A stretch of 64,000 bases of DNA from Aculops lycopersici. Its lineage: Eukaryota > Arthropoda > Arachnida > Trombidiformes > Eriophyidae. Below the pieces are notes generated by a model. The model was not told the origin of the DNA, ran no database searches, and worked only from the letters and a program-made list of their open reading frames with translations. Each line of letters begins with the position of its first letter. Position 1 is the stretch's first letter. Below, piece after piece: positions 10,272 to 19,278 of this stretch. The DNA is taken from the NCBI GenBank assembly GCA_015350385.1, contig WNKI01000002.1:8507355-8571354 (forward strand), in the 5' to 3' direction. The translations under genes were made by a program, and so were the position numbers.

Positions 10272-13200
10272 ATGCGAAGTCGCACAAACTCGGGCCAGAG
10301 GCTCGACTATTTCCAACGCGTCGTCTACAGGACCATTTTGGACCACCAAAACCCAGTCTCCGGATTGCTGCCCACCACATCGGCCAATGATCACGCTTGG
10401 GTCAGGGACAATGTCTACTCGATCTTTGCCGTTTGGTCCCTGTCGATGGCGTACAAGAAGAATGCTGACTTGGACGAGGATAGAGCAAAGACTTACGAAT
10501 TGGAGCAAAGTTGTGTCAAGTTAATGCGAGGATTATTGATGGCCATGATTAGACAGGTGGAAAAGGTGGAGAAATTTAAGGAGACTCAGTCGCCGACCGA
10601 TGCTTTGCACGCAAAATATTCAGCTAGCACAATGTCAACGGTCGTGGGCGACTCAGATTGGGGCCACTTGCAATTGGACGCAACAAGTTTGTACCTGTTA
10701 GTTTTGGCTCAAATGACTGCCAGTGGATTGCAAATAATCTTCAACTTGGACGAGGTTGCCTTTTTACAAAATTTAGTCTTTTACATTGAGTCTGCCTACT
10801 GTGTTCCTGACTACGGGATTTGGGAGCGCGGGGATAAAACAAATCACGGTTTACCTGAACTAAATGGCTCCTCGGTTGGCCTGGCAAAGGCAGCTTTGGA
10901 GGCAATGGACGAGTTGGATTTGTTTGGTGGCCGAGGCGGACCCTCGTCTGTGATTCATGTTTTACCTGACAACTCTCAAAAGTGCCACGCAGTATTGCAA
11001 TCAATGTTACCTAGAGAGAGTAACTCAAAGGAGGTGGACGCCGCACTGTTACCTGTCATCTCGTTTCCCGCTTTTGCCGTCGAGGACGCCGAGTTGATTG
11101 AGTTGACTCGCAAGACAATCATTGAGAAACTCCAGGGTCGCTATGGATGCAAACGTTTCTTGAGGGATGGATTTAGAACGGCTCGCGAGGATCCCTCACG
11201 TTTATACTATGAACCTTGGGAGTTGAAAATTTTCGAAGGCATTGAATGCGAGTGGCCAGTGTTCTTTTGTTACCTAATCCTCGACGCCTGCTTCAAGGGC
11301 GACGAGGCCACCGCCGAGCACTATGCAGAGCTGCTGGATAAAATCTTGGTTAAAAACGAGGAAGGAATCAAGCTGGTGCCCGAAAGTTACACTGTGCCGC
11401 CCGAATTGGTGGAGTTGGAGTACAAGAATCCCAATAGTCAGGATCGAGTAGTTAATGGGCAGCTCCCCTTTATGTGGGGCCAATCGCTTTACATTGTCTC
11501 GCGTCTATTGCTCGAGGGGTTCATTGCAGTTGGCGAATTGGATCCACTTAACCGAAGGCTCGGCGCCAACAAGCGACCGGATGTTGTGGTGCAGGTGGTT
11601 GTCTTGGCCGACGACGCAAAGTTACAAGAAAAATTAGCCAGACACGATATTCACATACAAACTGTTGATGAGGTTAAAAACATCGAGGTTCACTCGGCTC
11701 AGGTACTAAGTCAGCTCTACAGTTACCTGGGCAAGTATCCAAAATTGAATCTCTCAGGTAGGAGCTCGCATGACGTTGGCCTGTTGAGTACCTCAAAATT
11801 ATATCGCCTTGAGAATAGGATACTAGCTTTCACCCCCCAATTTGCCGACCCTCAAAGGTACTACGTAGCCTCGGATGTTGACTTGCTATTCGATAGTCTC
11901 AAGAACGAGATTGCCTTCTTGAAAAAGTCGTGGCGCATTTTGGGCAGGCCAGTGGTGGTTATTCGGCTAGGAAGCGACTTGATTGAGAAGGAATTTGGTC
12001 GGGTTCCCATGTCAATGTTGACAAATCTTAGGAAAATCAAATCCGGTTACATAAACGATACTCGCGTTGCGCTGGGAACTTTTGATGAGTTTTTAAGCAC
12101 CAGTTGCGTCACCGATTTGAGTTTCCTCTCGGGAATGGGCGACGAATTGAAGGTTACAAGTTCAATGGCTGGAAAGGATATGTTAAATGACATTTATGAG
12201 CGCGCTTGTCACGAGAAAAAATGGGCTCTCGTTAGGCACATGGCCGGGGTGTTGAACAAACAGGTGGAGGATCTTGCGAAGTCGTTAACGGATCTATTGG
12301 TTAGACAGAAACAGGTAACCGTTGGAATGCCACCAAATTGCGAGTGCGCCATTACAAGACCAATGACATCGCGCGATCTAACCACTCTTATAACTCGAGC
12401 TCATGGAGGAGAACTAAGCACTGCAATGTTGTCGCAAGAAATACTACTTTACCTCGCGATGTTTATCAGAACTGAACCGCGATTGTTTCTCGAGATGCTG
12501 AGGCTTCGCGTTGGATTAATCATTCAAGTTATGGCCAGCGAGTTGAGCCGCTCCTACAAGTGTAGCGAGGAGGAGGCCAATGACCACCTGTTAAATTTAA
12601 GTCCCTTTGAAGTCAAAGCGTTACTTCATCACATTCTGAGTGGACGCGAGTTTAAGGTTAAAAATTTGAGACGCGGTGTCTCAATTGATTACAACTTTGA
12701 CAAGGACGAGGTGGTTAAGTCAATCGTTAGCATTAAAAGTCGCTTCTCGTCCGCCTCAAATCTCATGGGAATGGCGCACGAATTTGAGGAGCTCGACCCT
12801 CAGAAGGATCGCGAAGGCCAATGGCTTAGGAGACGACGATTAGATGGTGCCCTCAATAGGGTGCCCAAGGGATTTTATCCAAAAGTTTGGTCCCTGCTAG
12901 AGAGATGCCATGGGATTAGTATCAACGGGAGGGTTTTAATGAACCAGTTAACTCGCGAGATGACTTCCGGAGAACTCAAGTTCGCCCTGCAAGTGGAACA
13001 GGTGCTCACTAGTGTTCCGCAGCCCGAGTATCGGCAACTAATGGTTGAGGCACTGATGGTGCTGACAATTATGGTTGAGCAAAATATTGTCAAAGAGTTG
13101 GGCCATGTAATTGAAGTTGAGCAAATAGTTAGAAACGCTCATGAGATTTTCCTTGATGAGCAACGAAAGAACAAGGGCAACTCGATCAGATGTTGCGCTA

Positions 13201-13358
13201 GCAAACAACTAGACCAAAGCTCGCAACAAGTGGCCTGCGGCGGCGCGGCCGACATTTGCATTTGCTTCTACGATAGCGCTCCAAGTGGCACCTATGGCAC
13301 AATGACCTACCTGATGCGCTCCTACTTTTTGCGCACCGATACCGGATGCTTGAGTTGA
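10272..13358 (+). CDS. PHKA: phosphorylase b kinase regulatory subunit alpha
   Basis: One intronless frame of 1,028 codons. The protein starts MRSRTNSGQRLD, nearly the same as vertebrate PHKA, which fixes the ATG at 10272. PHKA is the large regulatory subunit of the (alpha-beta-gamma-delta)4 kinase that activates glycogen phosphorylase in the cytosol. Residues about 1-430 are the GH15-like (glucoamylase-like) domain, with the conserved HAWVRDNVYSI and GRYGCKRFLRDG blocks. Around 850-885 lies the conserved basic stretch before GALNRVPKGFY, in the calmodulin-binding C-terminal part. The protein is about 200 residues shorter than vertebrate alpha because the central linker and the multiphosphorylation loop are cut down. 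It ends Cys-Leu-Ser, one residue short of a CaaX prenylation box. AATAAA follows at 13506. Confidence 0.97.
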   Translation: MRSRTNSGQRLDYFQRVVYRTILDHQNPVSGLLPTTSANDHAWVRDNVYSIFAVWSLSMAYKKNADLDEDRAKTYELEQSCVKLMRGLLMAMIRQVEKVEKFKETQSPTDALHAKYSASTMSTVVGDSDWGHLQLDATSLYLLVLAQMTASGLQIIFNLDEVAFLQNLVFYIESAYCVPDYGIWERGDKTNHGLPELNGSSVGLAKAALEAMDELDLFGGRGGPSSVIHVLPDNSQKCHAVLQSMLPRESNSKEVDAALLPVISFPAFAVEDAELIELTRKTIIEKLQGRYGCKRFLRDGFRTAREDPSRLYYEPWELKIFEGIECEWPVFFCYLILDACFKGDEATAEHYAELLDKILVKNEEGIKLVPESYTVPPELVELEYKNPNSQDRVVNGQLPFMWGQSLYIVSRLLLEGFIAVGELDPLNRRLGANKRPDVVVQVVVLADDAKLQEKLARHDIHIQTVDEVKNIEVHSAQVLSQLYSYLGKYPKLNLSGRSSHDVGLLSTSKLYRLENRILAFTPQFADPQRYYVASDVDLLFDSLKNEIAFLKKSWRILGRPVVVIRLGSDLIEKEFGRVPMSMLTNLRKIKSGYINDTRVALGTFDEFLSTSCVTDLSFLSGMGDELKVTSSMAGKDMLNDIYERACHEKKWALVRHMAGVLNKQVEDLAKSLTDLLVRQKQVTVGMPPNCECAITRPMTSRDLTTLITRAHGGELSTAMLSQEILLYLAMFIRTEPRLFLEMLRLRVGLIIQVMASELSRSYKCSEEEANDHLLNLSPFEVKALLHHILSGREFKVKNLRRGVSIDYNFDKDEVVKSIVSIKSRFSSASNLMGMAHEFEELDPQKDREGQWLRRRRLDGALNRVPKGFYPKVWSLLERCHGISINGRVLMNQLTREMTSGELKFALQVEQVLTSVPQPEYRQLMVEALMVLTIMVEQNIVKELGHVIEVEQIVRNAHEIFLDEQRKNKGNSIRCCASKQLDQSSQQVACGGAADICICFYDSAPSGTYGTMTYLMRSYFLRTDTGCLS

Positions 13359-13505
13359 GCTCCTTCGCTAATTGATCGATATGATTATTATTATTATAGC
13401 TAGTTTCCCTAAATGATAATATATATCCTCTGTCCTCTACCTTGTTTGCGTATCTAGTGTTTAATCATTACTAATTATAATTATTACCATCATCATTATA
13501 CGATA

Positions 13506-13511
13506 AATAAA
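13506..13511 (+). terminator. AATAAA poly(A) signal of PHKA
   Basis: AATAAA lies 148 nt after the PHKA stop in AT-rich DNA, before the next gene on the same strand. Confidence 0.65.
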
Positions 13512-13726
13512 AACTATGACCCGATTCAAGGATGATGAGCGACGACCAACTGTTGCTGTGCGATCGATACACTGTGTTAAACTCATGTGTAATTTCATGA
13601 TCTTATCTCTGTCTAATTGAAGATTTGGATGAAATAATGTTTTCTCATTTCATTTATTTATCATCTACCTCCAACCCTTGATTGATTACTGACAATTTGT
13701 CTCAGTCGCTAATGATAAGAAGGATA

Positions 13727-14611
13727 ATGGCACTCAATGGCGGAAGTAGGATTGTAAACTTCAGAATAGAGCTTAGTCCTCCACTGAGGCCGAGCAAATA
13801 TCAAGGTTATTATAATAAGTTCAAACATTTATTGAATTATACCAATAAGTTTGCCCTCAGTAGCCACCAATCATCTGACCACTCAATTTCGGGTTTCGAG
13901 AGAAACTATAACTTTTACAATTACCTCAAAAATCAGTGTACGAATGGAAGAAGGTTGGATGTTTTATTTCACCTCACTTGTCGAGATCTCAACAAGATTA
14001 ACGTAGAGTCAAGACTAGAACTGCTTAAACTAGCAGGTATCAGAAATATCCTACTTATCTCAGGTGAGGGATACCAAGAGCCAGATGAAAATTTTAGAGA
14101 TTTATACTTCAGTTGTTCACTTGAGCTAGCTGATTATATGAACGAAAGATATGCAGCGTATTTTGACAGCATAGCAGTCGCCGGGTATCCAGGTGAAACT
14201 GAAGCTCTAGATGCATTGGTTAAGAAGATTAGATTTGAGCATATAAATACCATCTATACACAATGCATTTTTGATGCGCAAAACTACAAAGACTTTTGCT
14301 CAACTCTTTCTAGCAACAATCTTGAATTTAAAGATATCATCCCAAGTGTAGCTCTTTATAAAGACTACAAAACGCTAGTTAAATGTTGCAAACTTTCGCG
14401 AGTATCACTAGAGGGGAGATCATCGGGTTCACTGATTGAAGTGGATGTAGGAAATTTGGATAATGCTAAAAGTCGCAATTTGTTGCTGAAATTATTCAAA
14501 GATATAATTGAAGTCTCGAAAGATACCTTGAATCCCGATATATGTATTAATATTTGTGCTTTCGGACTCTTTGCTGAGGCTGCCTCCATAATAGAAGAGC
14601 TTGGTGAGTGA
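13727..14611 (+). CDS. diverged methylenetetrahydrofolate reductase-like protein, copy 1
   Basis: The frame has about 294 residues and matches the catalytic TIM barrel of MTHFR from end to end: an IELSPP start strand (compare LEFFPP), HLTC with the following NVESRL helix, GIRNIL, VAGYPGETEA and IIPSVALYKDYKTL. The N-terminal catalytic Glu is kept, but the Asp of the ALRGD loop is Glu here and the loop reads LISGEG. No C-terminal SAM-binding domain follows, so the length resembles bacterial MetF. MTHFR reduces 5,10-methylene-THF to 5-methyl-THF using FAD; whether this copy is active is open. I chose the ATG at 13727 because its context (gataATGGC) is identical to that of copy 2 and the N termini then align; 13712 is an in-frame alternative. 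The stop lies just past a GTGAGT donor, and a 29-nt intron (14604-14632) may give a slightly different end. Confidence 0.82.
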   Translation: MALNGGSRIVNFRIELSPPLRPSKYQGYYNKFKHLLNYTNKFALSSHQSSDHSISGFERNYNFYNYLKNQCTNGRRLDVLFHLTCRDLNKINVESRLELLKLAGIRNILLISGEGYQEPDENFRDLYFSCSLELADYMNERYAAYFDSIAVAGYPGETEALDALVKKIRFEHINTIYTQCIFDAQNYKDFCSTLSSNNLEFKDIIPSVALYKDYKTLVKCCKLSRVSLEGRSSGSLIEVDVGNLDNAKSRNLLLKLFKDIIEVSKDTLNPDICINICAFGLFAEAASIIEELGE

Positions 14612-14715
14612 TATGATAGATGAATATTTCAGGTTCCCAAGTCTGAAGTTTACTAGGCGCAGCAAAAATCGTTGGCCTCTCTTGTTGGAGTGAGCTTTTC
14701 CACTAAAATCGATAG

Positions 14716-14721
14716 AATAAA
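14716..14721 (+). terminator. AATAAA poly(A) signal of MTHFR-like copy 1
   Basis: AATAAA lies 105 nt after the stop of copy 1 and about 250 nt before the start of copy 2. This suggests that the tandem copies are transcribed separately. Confidence 0.55.
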
Positions 14722-14972
14722 ACATATTTATTTCGGGTCTCTGTTATTGCAATCTGAACCGAAAAAGAAAAAACTCACTGCTTACCGGTTGCGAAGTTTT
14801 CAGTAAGACTTGCTCTAGCGTTGTTCAAGTCGATGCATTTCGAGCGCCAATCAATGTTCCTTCCAGTTCAACCCAATTAGCAACTCTGACTTGATATAAA
14901 AAATTGAAAGTTACTAATTAGCAATCTTTAAATAAAGTGAACACCACTATTACTCATTCGAACCACAAGATA

Positions 14973-15926
14973 ATGGCCGGAAAGGATGAATTCATCTGTA
15001 GGCCCATTCGATATCGTATCGGTTTGCAGGCGCCTAGGGATCCAAATTTATATGTTCACTACTATGATAAATTTAAATCTCTGCTCAACTATACATACAA
15101 ATTTGCTCTTCAAGTTTGTGACTCTGCTCCACCCTCTGGAGTTAGTCGTTTTGACATCGACATTCAGTTTGTACAATTCCTACGCAAACGCCAGGATGTA
15201 GATAAGGTCAGCTTTGATATATTGTTCCCCTTGCATTGTGGCTGCTTCAATAAGTTCAACATTGAATCTAGGATGCTCCAACTGAAAAGACTAAATATCA
15301 AGAGTATTTATATAGTTGCTGATGAAATCTCTTCCAAGGTTAAAGGCGCTCACAAAAATGGCATATACTTCAAAGGTTTTCGGGAACTCATAGAGCATAT
15401 CCAAAACAATTATTCGAGATATTTCCAGAATATTGCTCTAATATCCCAAGCGAAGAATCCAAACAATTTCAAAGATCTACTGGAACGTATTAATCTGAAG
15501 AAAGTCAATACAATGATAACAAGCAATCTCGTCCTACCAGACAACCTTTCGGCTTTCAAGAATATGAAGGTGGATACACGTAGAAACCAAAAGGTTCAGG
15601 TTGTACCAAGTGTCACTTTATTCAGCGATCACCACACTCTGGCCTCCATGAATCCAGAATGGGAGCTCCAGGCAGCTTTCAATTCCCTGGATGAAGAATT
15701 TGGAAAACTCTCTAGTTATTCTTATCTGGTTGACTTGACCAAAAAGGCAATCAGTACTCGCTTAAACCAGAGCTTCAAAATGAGAGAAGAGATTTGTATC
15801 CTGATTGATCCGAAGGAGGAGTTCGGATTAGCAATCCAGATCCTGCAAGCTTTGGACAAATTTATCGGCTCTGAAGTGAAAGTAAGAATAGATAAGCAGG
15901 GATTATATCATAGAAAAATATGGTAG
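14973..15926 (+). CDS. diverged methylenetetrahydrofolate reductase-like protein, copy 2
   Basis: The frame has about 317 residues and is paralogous to copy 1 throughout: a YYDKFKSLLNYT helix, an NIESRM helix, a KSIYIV strand, VVPSVTLFSDHHTL, and an end near ICILIDPKEEFG. The start at 14973 shares the gataATGGC context with copy 1. It is more eroded at the active site: the catalytic Glu of the first strand is Gly (RIGLQ against RIELS), the HLTC block reads PLHC, and the Asp of the ALRGD loop is Glu. It is therefore unlikely to be a working reductase (inference); a binding or regulatory role, or early decay, is possible. There is no SAM domain. A GTAAGA donor at 15881 and an acceptor-like TTGTAG before 15953 leave the last 16 codons uncertain. 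Confidence 0.75.
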   Translation: MAGKDEFICRPIRYRIGLQAPRDPNLYVHYYDKFKSLLNYTYKFALQVCDSAPPSGVSRFDIDIQFVQFLRKRQDVDKVSFDILFPLHCGCFNKFNIESRMLQLKRLNIKSIYIVADEISSKVKGAHKNGIYFKGFRELIEHIQNNYSRYFQNIALISQAKNPNNFKDLLERINLKKVNTMITSNLVLPDNLSAFKNMKVDTRRNQKVQVVPSVTLFSDHHTLASMNPEWELQAAFNSLDEEFGKLSSYSYLVDLTKKAISTRLNQSFKMREEICILIDPKEEFGLAIQILQALDKFIGSEVKVRIDKQGLYHRKIW

Positions 15927-16176
15927 AGTTTATTTGATCACCTATCTTGTAGATGTTGCCGTTGTTATTACGCATGGCAACCTGTTGGCCCCAGCATTGA
16001 ACGCGAGTGCCACGCATAATTATGACATTCAGAATCTGAAATTCAAATTCAGATAAAATTTGGTAAAAATTTCTATTTTTATTAGACCGTTATTTATGAA
16101 TCTCCGGAGATCATTTTACATTAGTGTATCAATTTTTATATTTATATTCACATATCTAAACAATTAGAATATCAAG

Positions 16177-16719
16177 ATGACGGGCCCAAAGCAAAATCTA
16201 CTACTAGCACTGACATTTTGTTGTGTAACATTATGTATCATTCCCACGACATTAGCAAAAGATGACCAAGTTGACACCAAAACTGGAGGTGCAGTAATGG
16301 AACACGATGACGACATAATCAATAGTTTACCTAAAATGCCAGAGGTGAAGCCGAAAGAACCAACAGGCAAGCTTCATATTGGAATCAAGAAGAGGGCTGA
16401 AAATTGCGAACGCGAGGCGAAAAAAGGGGACACCTTGCACATGCACTATCGGGGATCTCTCAAGGATGGAGGCGCCGAATTTGACAGCAGCTACACCCGA
16501 GGAGAACCCCTAACATTTAGACTTGGCGCTGGTCAGGTCATCAAAGGATGGGATCAAGGATTGCTTGGTATTTGTGCAGGCGAGAAGAGGAAGCTAATTA
16601 TTCCTCCACATCTGGCTTACGGCGAGATGGGATCTCCGCCAACCATTCCACCTGGATCCACGTTGGTGTTCGAAGTAGAAGCTGTCAAGGTTGAACCCAG
16701 CACAAGGACTGATCTATGA
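16177..16719 (+). CDS. FKBP2: ER peptidyl-prolyl isomerase FKBP2 (FKBP13)
   Basis: The protein has 180 residues in one exon. Residues 1-28 form a signal peptide. The single FKBP domain (about residues 68-175) carries the hallmark DGAEFDSS-type, VIKGWDQGL, GEKRKLIIPP and YGEMGSPPTIPPGSTLVFEVE blocks, so the drug-binding and active-site aromatic residues are in place. The C terminus Arg-Thr-Asp-Leu is a KDEL-type retention signal, like Arg-Thr-Glu-Leu in human FKBP2, and points to the ER lumen. The enzyme catalyses cis-trans isomerisation of prolyl bonds during folding of secretory proteins. It heads a tight plus-strand run of FKBP2, FIS1, EMC10 and COQ4. AATAAA follows at 16951. A broken copy of its 3' end lies 2 kb downstream. 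Confidence 0.96.
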   Translation: MTGPKQNLLLALTFCCVTLCIIPTTLAKDDQVDTKTGGAVMEHDDDIINSLPKMPEVKPKEPTGKLHIGIKKRAENCEREAKKGDTLHMHYRGSLKDGGAEFDSSYTRGEPLTFRLGAGQVIKGWDQGLLGICAGEKRKLIIPPHLAYGEMGSPPTIPPGSTLVFEVEAVKVEPSTRTDL

Positions 16720-16950
16720 GAATCCCTTAGAACTCTTTATTTCAACATGTCCGTTATACAATAATCATGCTACTTACATGATGCCAACTAACGACTTACA
16801 TTACAAGGTACCAATGGAGTTTGTGATTGATTTTGGTCAGAGGTTAGCAATAAAGATTCAAGAAGCGAACCTTTATTTATTCGATAACCATAAAATCTTT
16901 GTCCTACAGTGCCTCTAAAACTGGCCATGAATTCTCGATTCTTGATTCCC

Positions 16951-16956
16951 AATAAA
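16951..16956 (+). terminator. AATAAA poly(A) signal of FKBP2
   Basis: AATAAA lies 232 nt after the FKBP2 stop and about 340 nt before the FIS1 start. Confidence 0.6.
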
Positions 16957-17297
16957 CATTTTGAGTCTTGAGAGTACCGAGCAGAAAGGCAACAATGCAC
17001 GTGCATGTTTTGAGCTTAAAAGTTGACAATTTTGAGTGCGCGAAATGCTCAGCTTAGTTCAGGTAATCAAACTTGCTAAATTTATCGAGAAGAATCCAAT
17101 TCGATGCGTCATTCGATTCTGCTTCACAGGATGCGAATCCCATCGTGATTCGTTACACAATAACAACGAATATGAAGTCAAGTCACCCTATTCATTGTAT
17201 TGCCAATTCATCATTTTGAATCACTCGATTAGTATCATTCTGTGTCGAGAACAATTCATAAACGTGCAACAAGTTCTTTAGCAAAAAACAATTGGTC

Positions 17298-17747
17298 ATG
17301 GAAGGCATCATCGAGAATACACTAACTGACGCCCAGATTGCTGAGTATGCAAGGAAACACGAGGAGGCCAATAAGAGTGGCAAGGACGAGATTGTTGCAA
17401 GATTTCAATATGCCTACGCCTTATTAAGATCAGAACATAGCCAGTCAATTCAGCATGGTGTCAATATACTCGAACACCTTTACAACGATGGCGACCAATC
17501 GGCTCGTCGCGATTACCTCTACTACATTGCAATTGGACAAACCAGATTGAAGAAATACAAGTTGGCTTTGGATTGTGTGGAGCGCTTTCTCACCTTCGAG
17601 CCTGAGAATCGGCAGGCTAAGCAACTGCGAGAGTTTATCAAGGAAAAGCTCACCAAGGATGGTATAATTGGCATGGCCATCACAGGTGGCGTAGCACTAG
17701 CCCTGGGCGGACTCATTGGTGTCGGCATGTCTTTGGCGAAGAAGTGA
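17298..17747 (+). CDS. FIS1: mitochondrial fission 1 protein
   Basis: The protein has 149 residues in one exon, the usual FIS1 size. The start is the ATG at 17298; an in-frame TTG just upstream is not used by eukaryotes. An N-terminal arm is followed by two TPR-like helical repeats with the typical ARFQYAYALLRS and RRDYLYYIAIGQTRLKKYKLAL blocks. From about residue 120 a glycine-rich hydrophobic tail anchor ends in two Lys, as in tail-anchored proteins of the outer mitochondrial and peroxisomal membranes. FIS1 takes part in membrane fission and mitophagy, recruiting DRP1 or TBC1D15-type partners in other animals. AATAAA lies at 17839. Confidence 0.96.
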   Translation: MEGIIENTLTDAQIAEYARKHEEANKSGKDEIVARFQYAYALLRSEHSQSIQHGVNILEHLYNDGDQSARRDYLYYIAIGQTRLKKYKLALDCVERFLTFEPENRQAKQLREFIKEKLTKDGIIGMAITGGVALALGGLIGVGMSLAKK

Positions 17748-17838
17748 TAACCATAACTCAAATCTCATCATCCACAATCCATCATATCAAGCGCAAAACC
17801 ACCCGCAACGCATGCAGCCATCTCACCCACAAATTAGC

Positions 17839-17844
17839 AATAAA
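17839..17844 (+). terminator. AATAAA poly(A) signal of FIS1
   Basis: AATAAA lies 92 nt after the FIS1 stop. Confidence 0.6.
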
Positions 17845-18278
17845 TTAGAGGCAATCACCATCAGAACTAGACGATCTATTATGTTATCACAATCATAAAA
17901 TTTATACATCTCGAGTAAAACTTCAAATCCCGTCAGAAAGGAGTTGAGCGCTGGTCGCGATGTGTCTGTACAGGTGAGATCTCATCAAGATCGTGGCCAG
18001 TTTTGAGAGGCGCTGTATCACCATTGCTCGCCCCAACCAGCGAGCACGTGAACAAAGAGCGTACGTTTCCGAAAACTCACCTTTGTTTTGTTTTCCCTGA
18101 TCTCAACTTTACTCGATTATCTTATCCCTCGACCCTTTGCAAGAATCTATTCATTTCCGATAGTTTTACGATTGTATAATAACTATTGAAGAACATTATC
18201 TGGCATTCGTATTTATATTTAGATATATTATCATACAACTCCAACAGGAGGGGAACCCACGATGGAACCTAACTAGTG

Positions 18279-18491
18279 ATGATGTTGTCGCAGAAGCAAG
18301 CTTTGAACACTTTGGGCCAATTGTCGGTGGTCAATCAGCATAGGACGGCCGCCAAGCCAAGTACTGACATGATTGGAATAATGTTTGGATGTTGGAACTC
18401 ACGATGACTTCCACCTGAAGCGGAGTACTTGCAAAGCGCCTTATCAAATGGATTCAAGGGTTACAAGATAGAGATTAAGGATGATAAGTGA
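18279..18491 (+). CDS. probable 50-residue protein gene with a 60-nt intron; function unknown
   Basis: An ATG at 18279 opens a frame that runs to a TGA at 18489-18491 with a single in-frame stop (TGA, 18405-18407). That stop lies inside a segment starting GTACTG at 18361 and ending GAAG at 18420. Removing these 60 nt keeps the frame and leaves 50 codons: exon 1 is 18279-18360, exon 2 is 18421-18491, and they join inside a codon. The product has no clear signal peptide or membrane segment. The second exon reads like folded protein (an EYLQSAL helix, GYKIEIKD strand, Asp-Asp-Lys end). I do not recognise the family. Alternatives are a pseudogene with a nonsense mutation, readthrough at the TGA, or chance. 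Confidence 0.4.
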
Positions 18492-18719
18492 TGGTAGCAT
18501 AATGCACAATTGCAGCCAATTAAGAGTCTAGATCTTTTACCTGCCAATTCTAATAGAAAGATGATTATTTGACCGAGCAAAGTCGACTCGAAAGTCTATT
18601 AACAATGAGTGGATGGGTTTCCAGATGAAAGTTGAAAATGATATGAAAATTAATGTACATTGCATATCATTAAGTAAATAGAACATGAAATTTGATTGGA
18701 TAACTTGGAGAATCAATTT

Positions 18720-19190
18720 TGGGATCTCCACCAATCATTCCACCTGGATCCACGTTGGTGTTCGAAGCACAAGGATCGATCTATGAGAATCCCTTAGAAC
18801 TCTTTATTTCGACATGTCCATTATAAAATAATCATGTTACTTACACAATGCTAACTACCGACTTACATTACAAGGTACCGATAAAGTTTGTGATTGATTT
18901 TGGTCAGAGATTTGCAATAAAGACTCAATATTCTGTATGTAAACCTCTAATATTGAGATGTGACTTTTACGATCGATGATTCATATATACCTGTCATCTA
19001 CTAGCTTATGAGAAATATATATTGAGATGTCTAAAACTTACCTAAACCCTCGACCAAAGCCGCCGGGTCATGCGCCGTGAGGTGTCCATGTGGACGCGTA
19101 GTAAAATCACACAAGTTGCGTAAAGCACGAGTGAGAGTTTAGAAGCGAATCTTTAATTATTTTGTAGCTATCAAATCTTTGTGCTATTTT
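18720..19190 (+). pseudogene. broken duplicate of the FKBP2 3' end and 3' UTR
   Basis: 18720-18927 matches FKBP2 from 16628 (the GSPPTIPPGSTLVFE codons) through the stop and 3' UTR to 16860, at roughly nine bases in ten by eye. It lacks the 25 nt equivalent to 16676-16700, which breaks the frame. After 213 unrelated nt (18928-19140) the match resumes at 19141 with the sequence equal to 16861 onward and fades near 19190. No start or upstream FKBP domain accompanies it, so it is a non-coding gene fragment. Confidence 0.88.
18928..19140. other. 213-nt insertion inside the FKBP2 fragment
   Basis: This segment sits exactly between two bases that are adjacent in the parental 3' UTR (16860/16861). 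It contains two copies of ATATTGAGATGT about 70 nt apart. I see no terminal inverted repeats, clear target-site duplication or coding frame, so its nature is unknown. Confidence 0.5.
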
Positions 19191-19278
19191 TATCGAACAA
19201 CCATACTAGCTAAATTCATTATAGCTACTCTGAAAAATTCTAGATGTCATCCACTCAGTAAATCATCTAGAAATAAGC

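Noticed and set aside
15953..16054. Possible second exon of MTHFR-like copy 2 after TTGTAG
   Set aside because: The attractive open frame there needs a phase-1 donor, but the available GTAAGA donor at 15881 is phase 0. The phase-compatible reading gives only a short, unconvincing tail.
18405..18407. In-frame TGA as a possible selenocysteine codon
   Set aside because: The TGA sits inside a 60-nt GT...AG segment whose removal keeps the frame, there is no CxxU-type context, and no SECIS-like element was recognised. Splicing is simpler.
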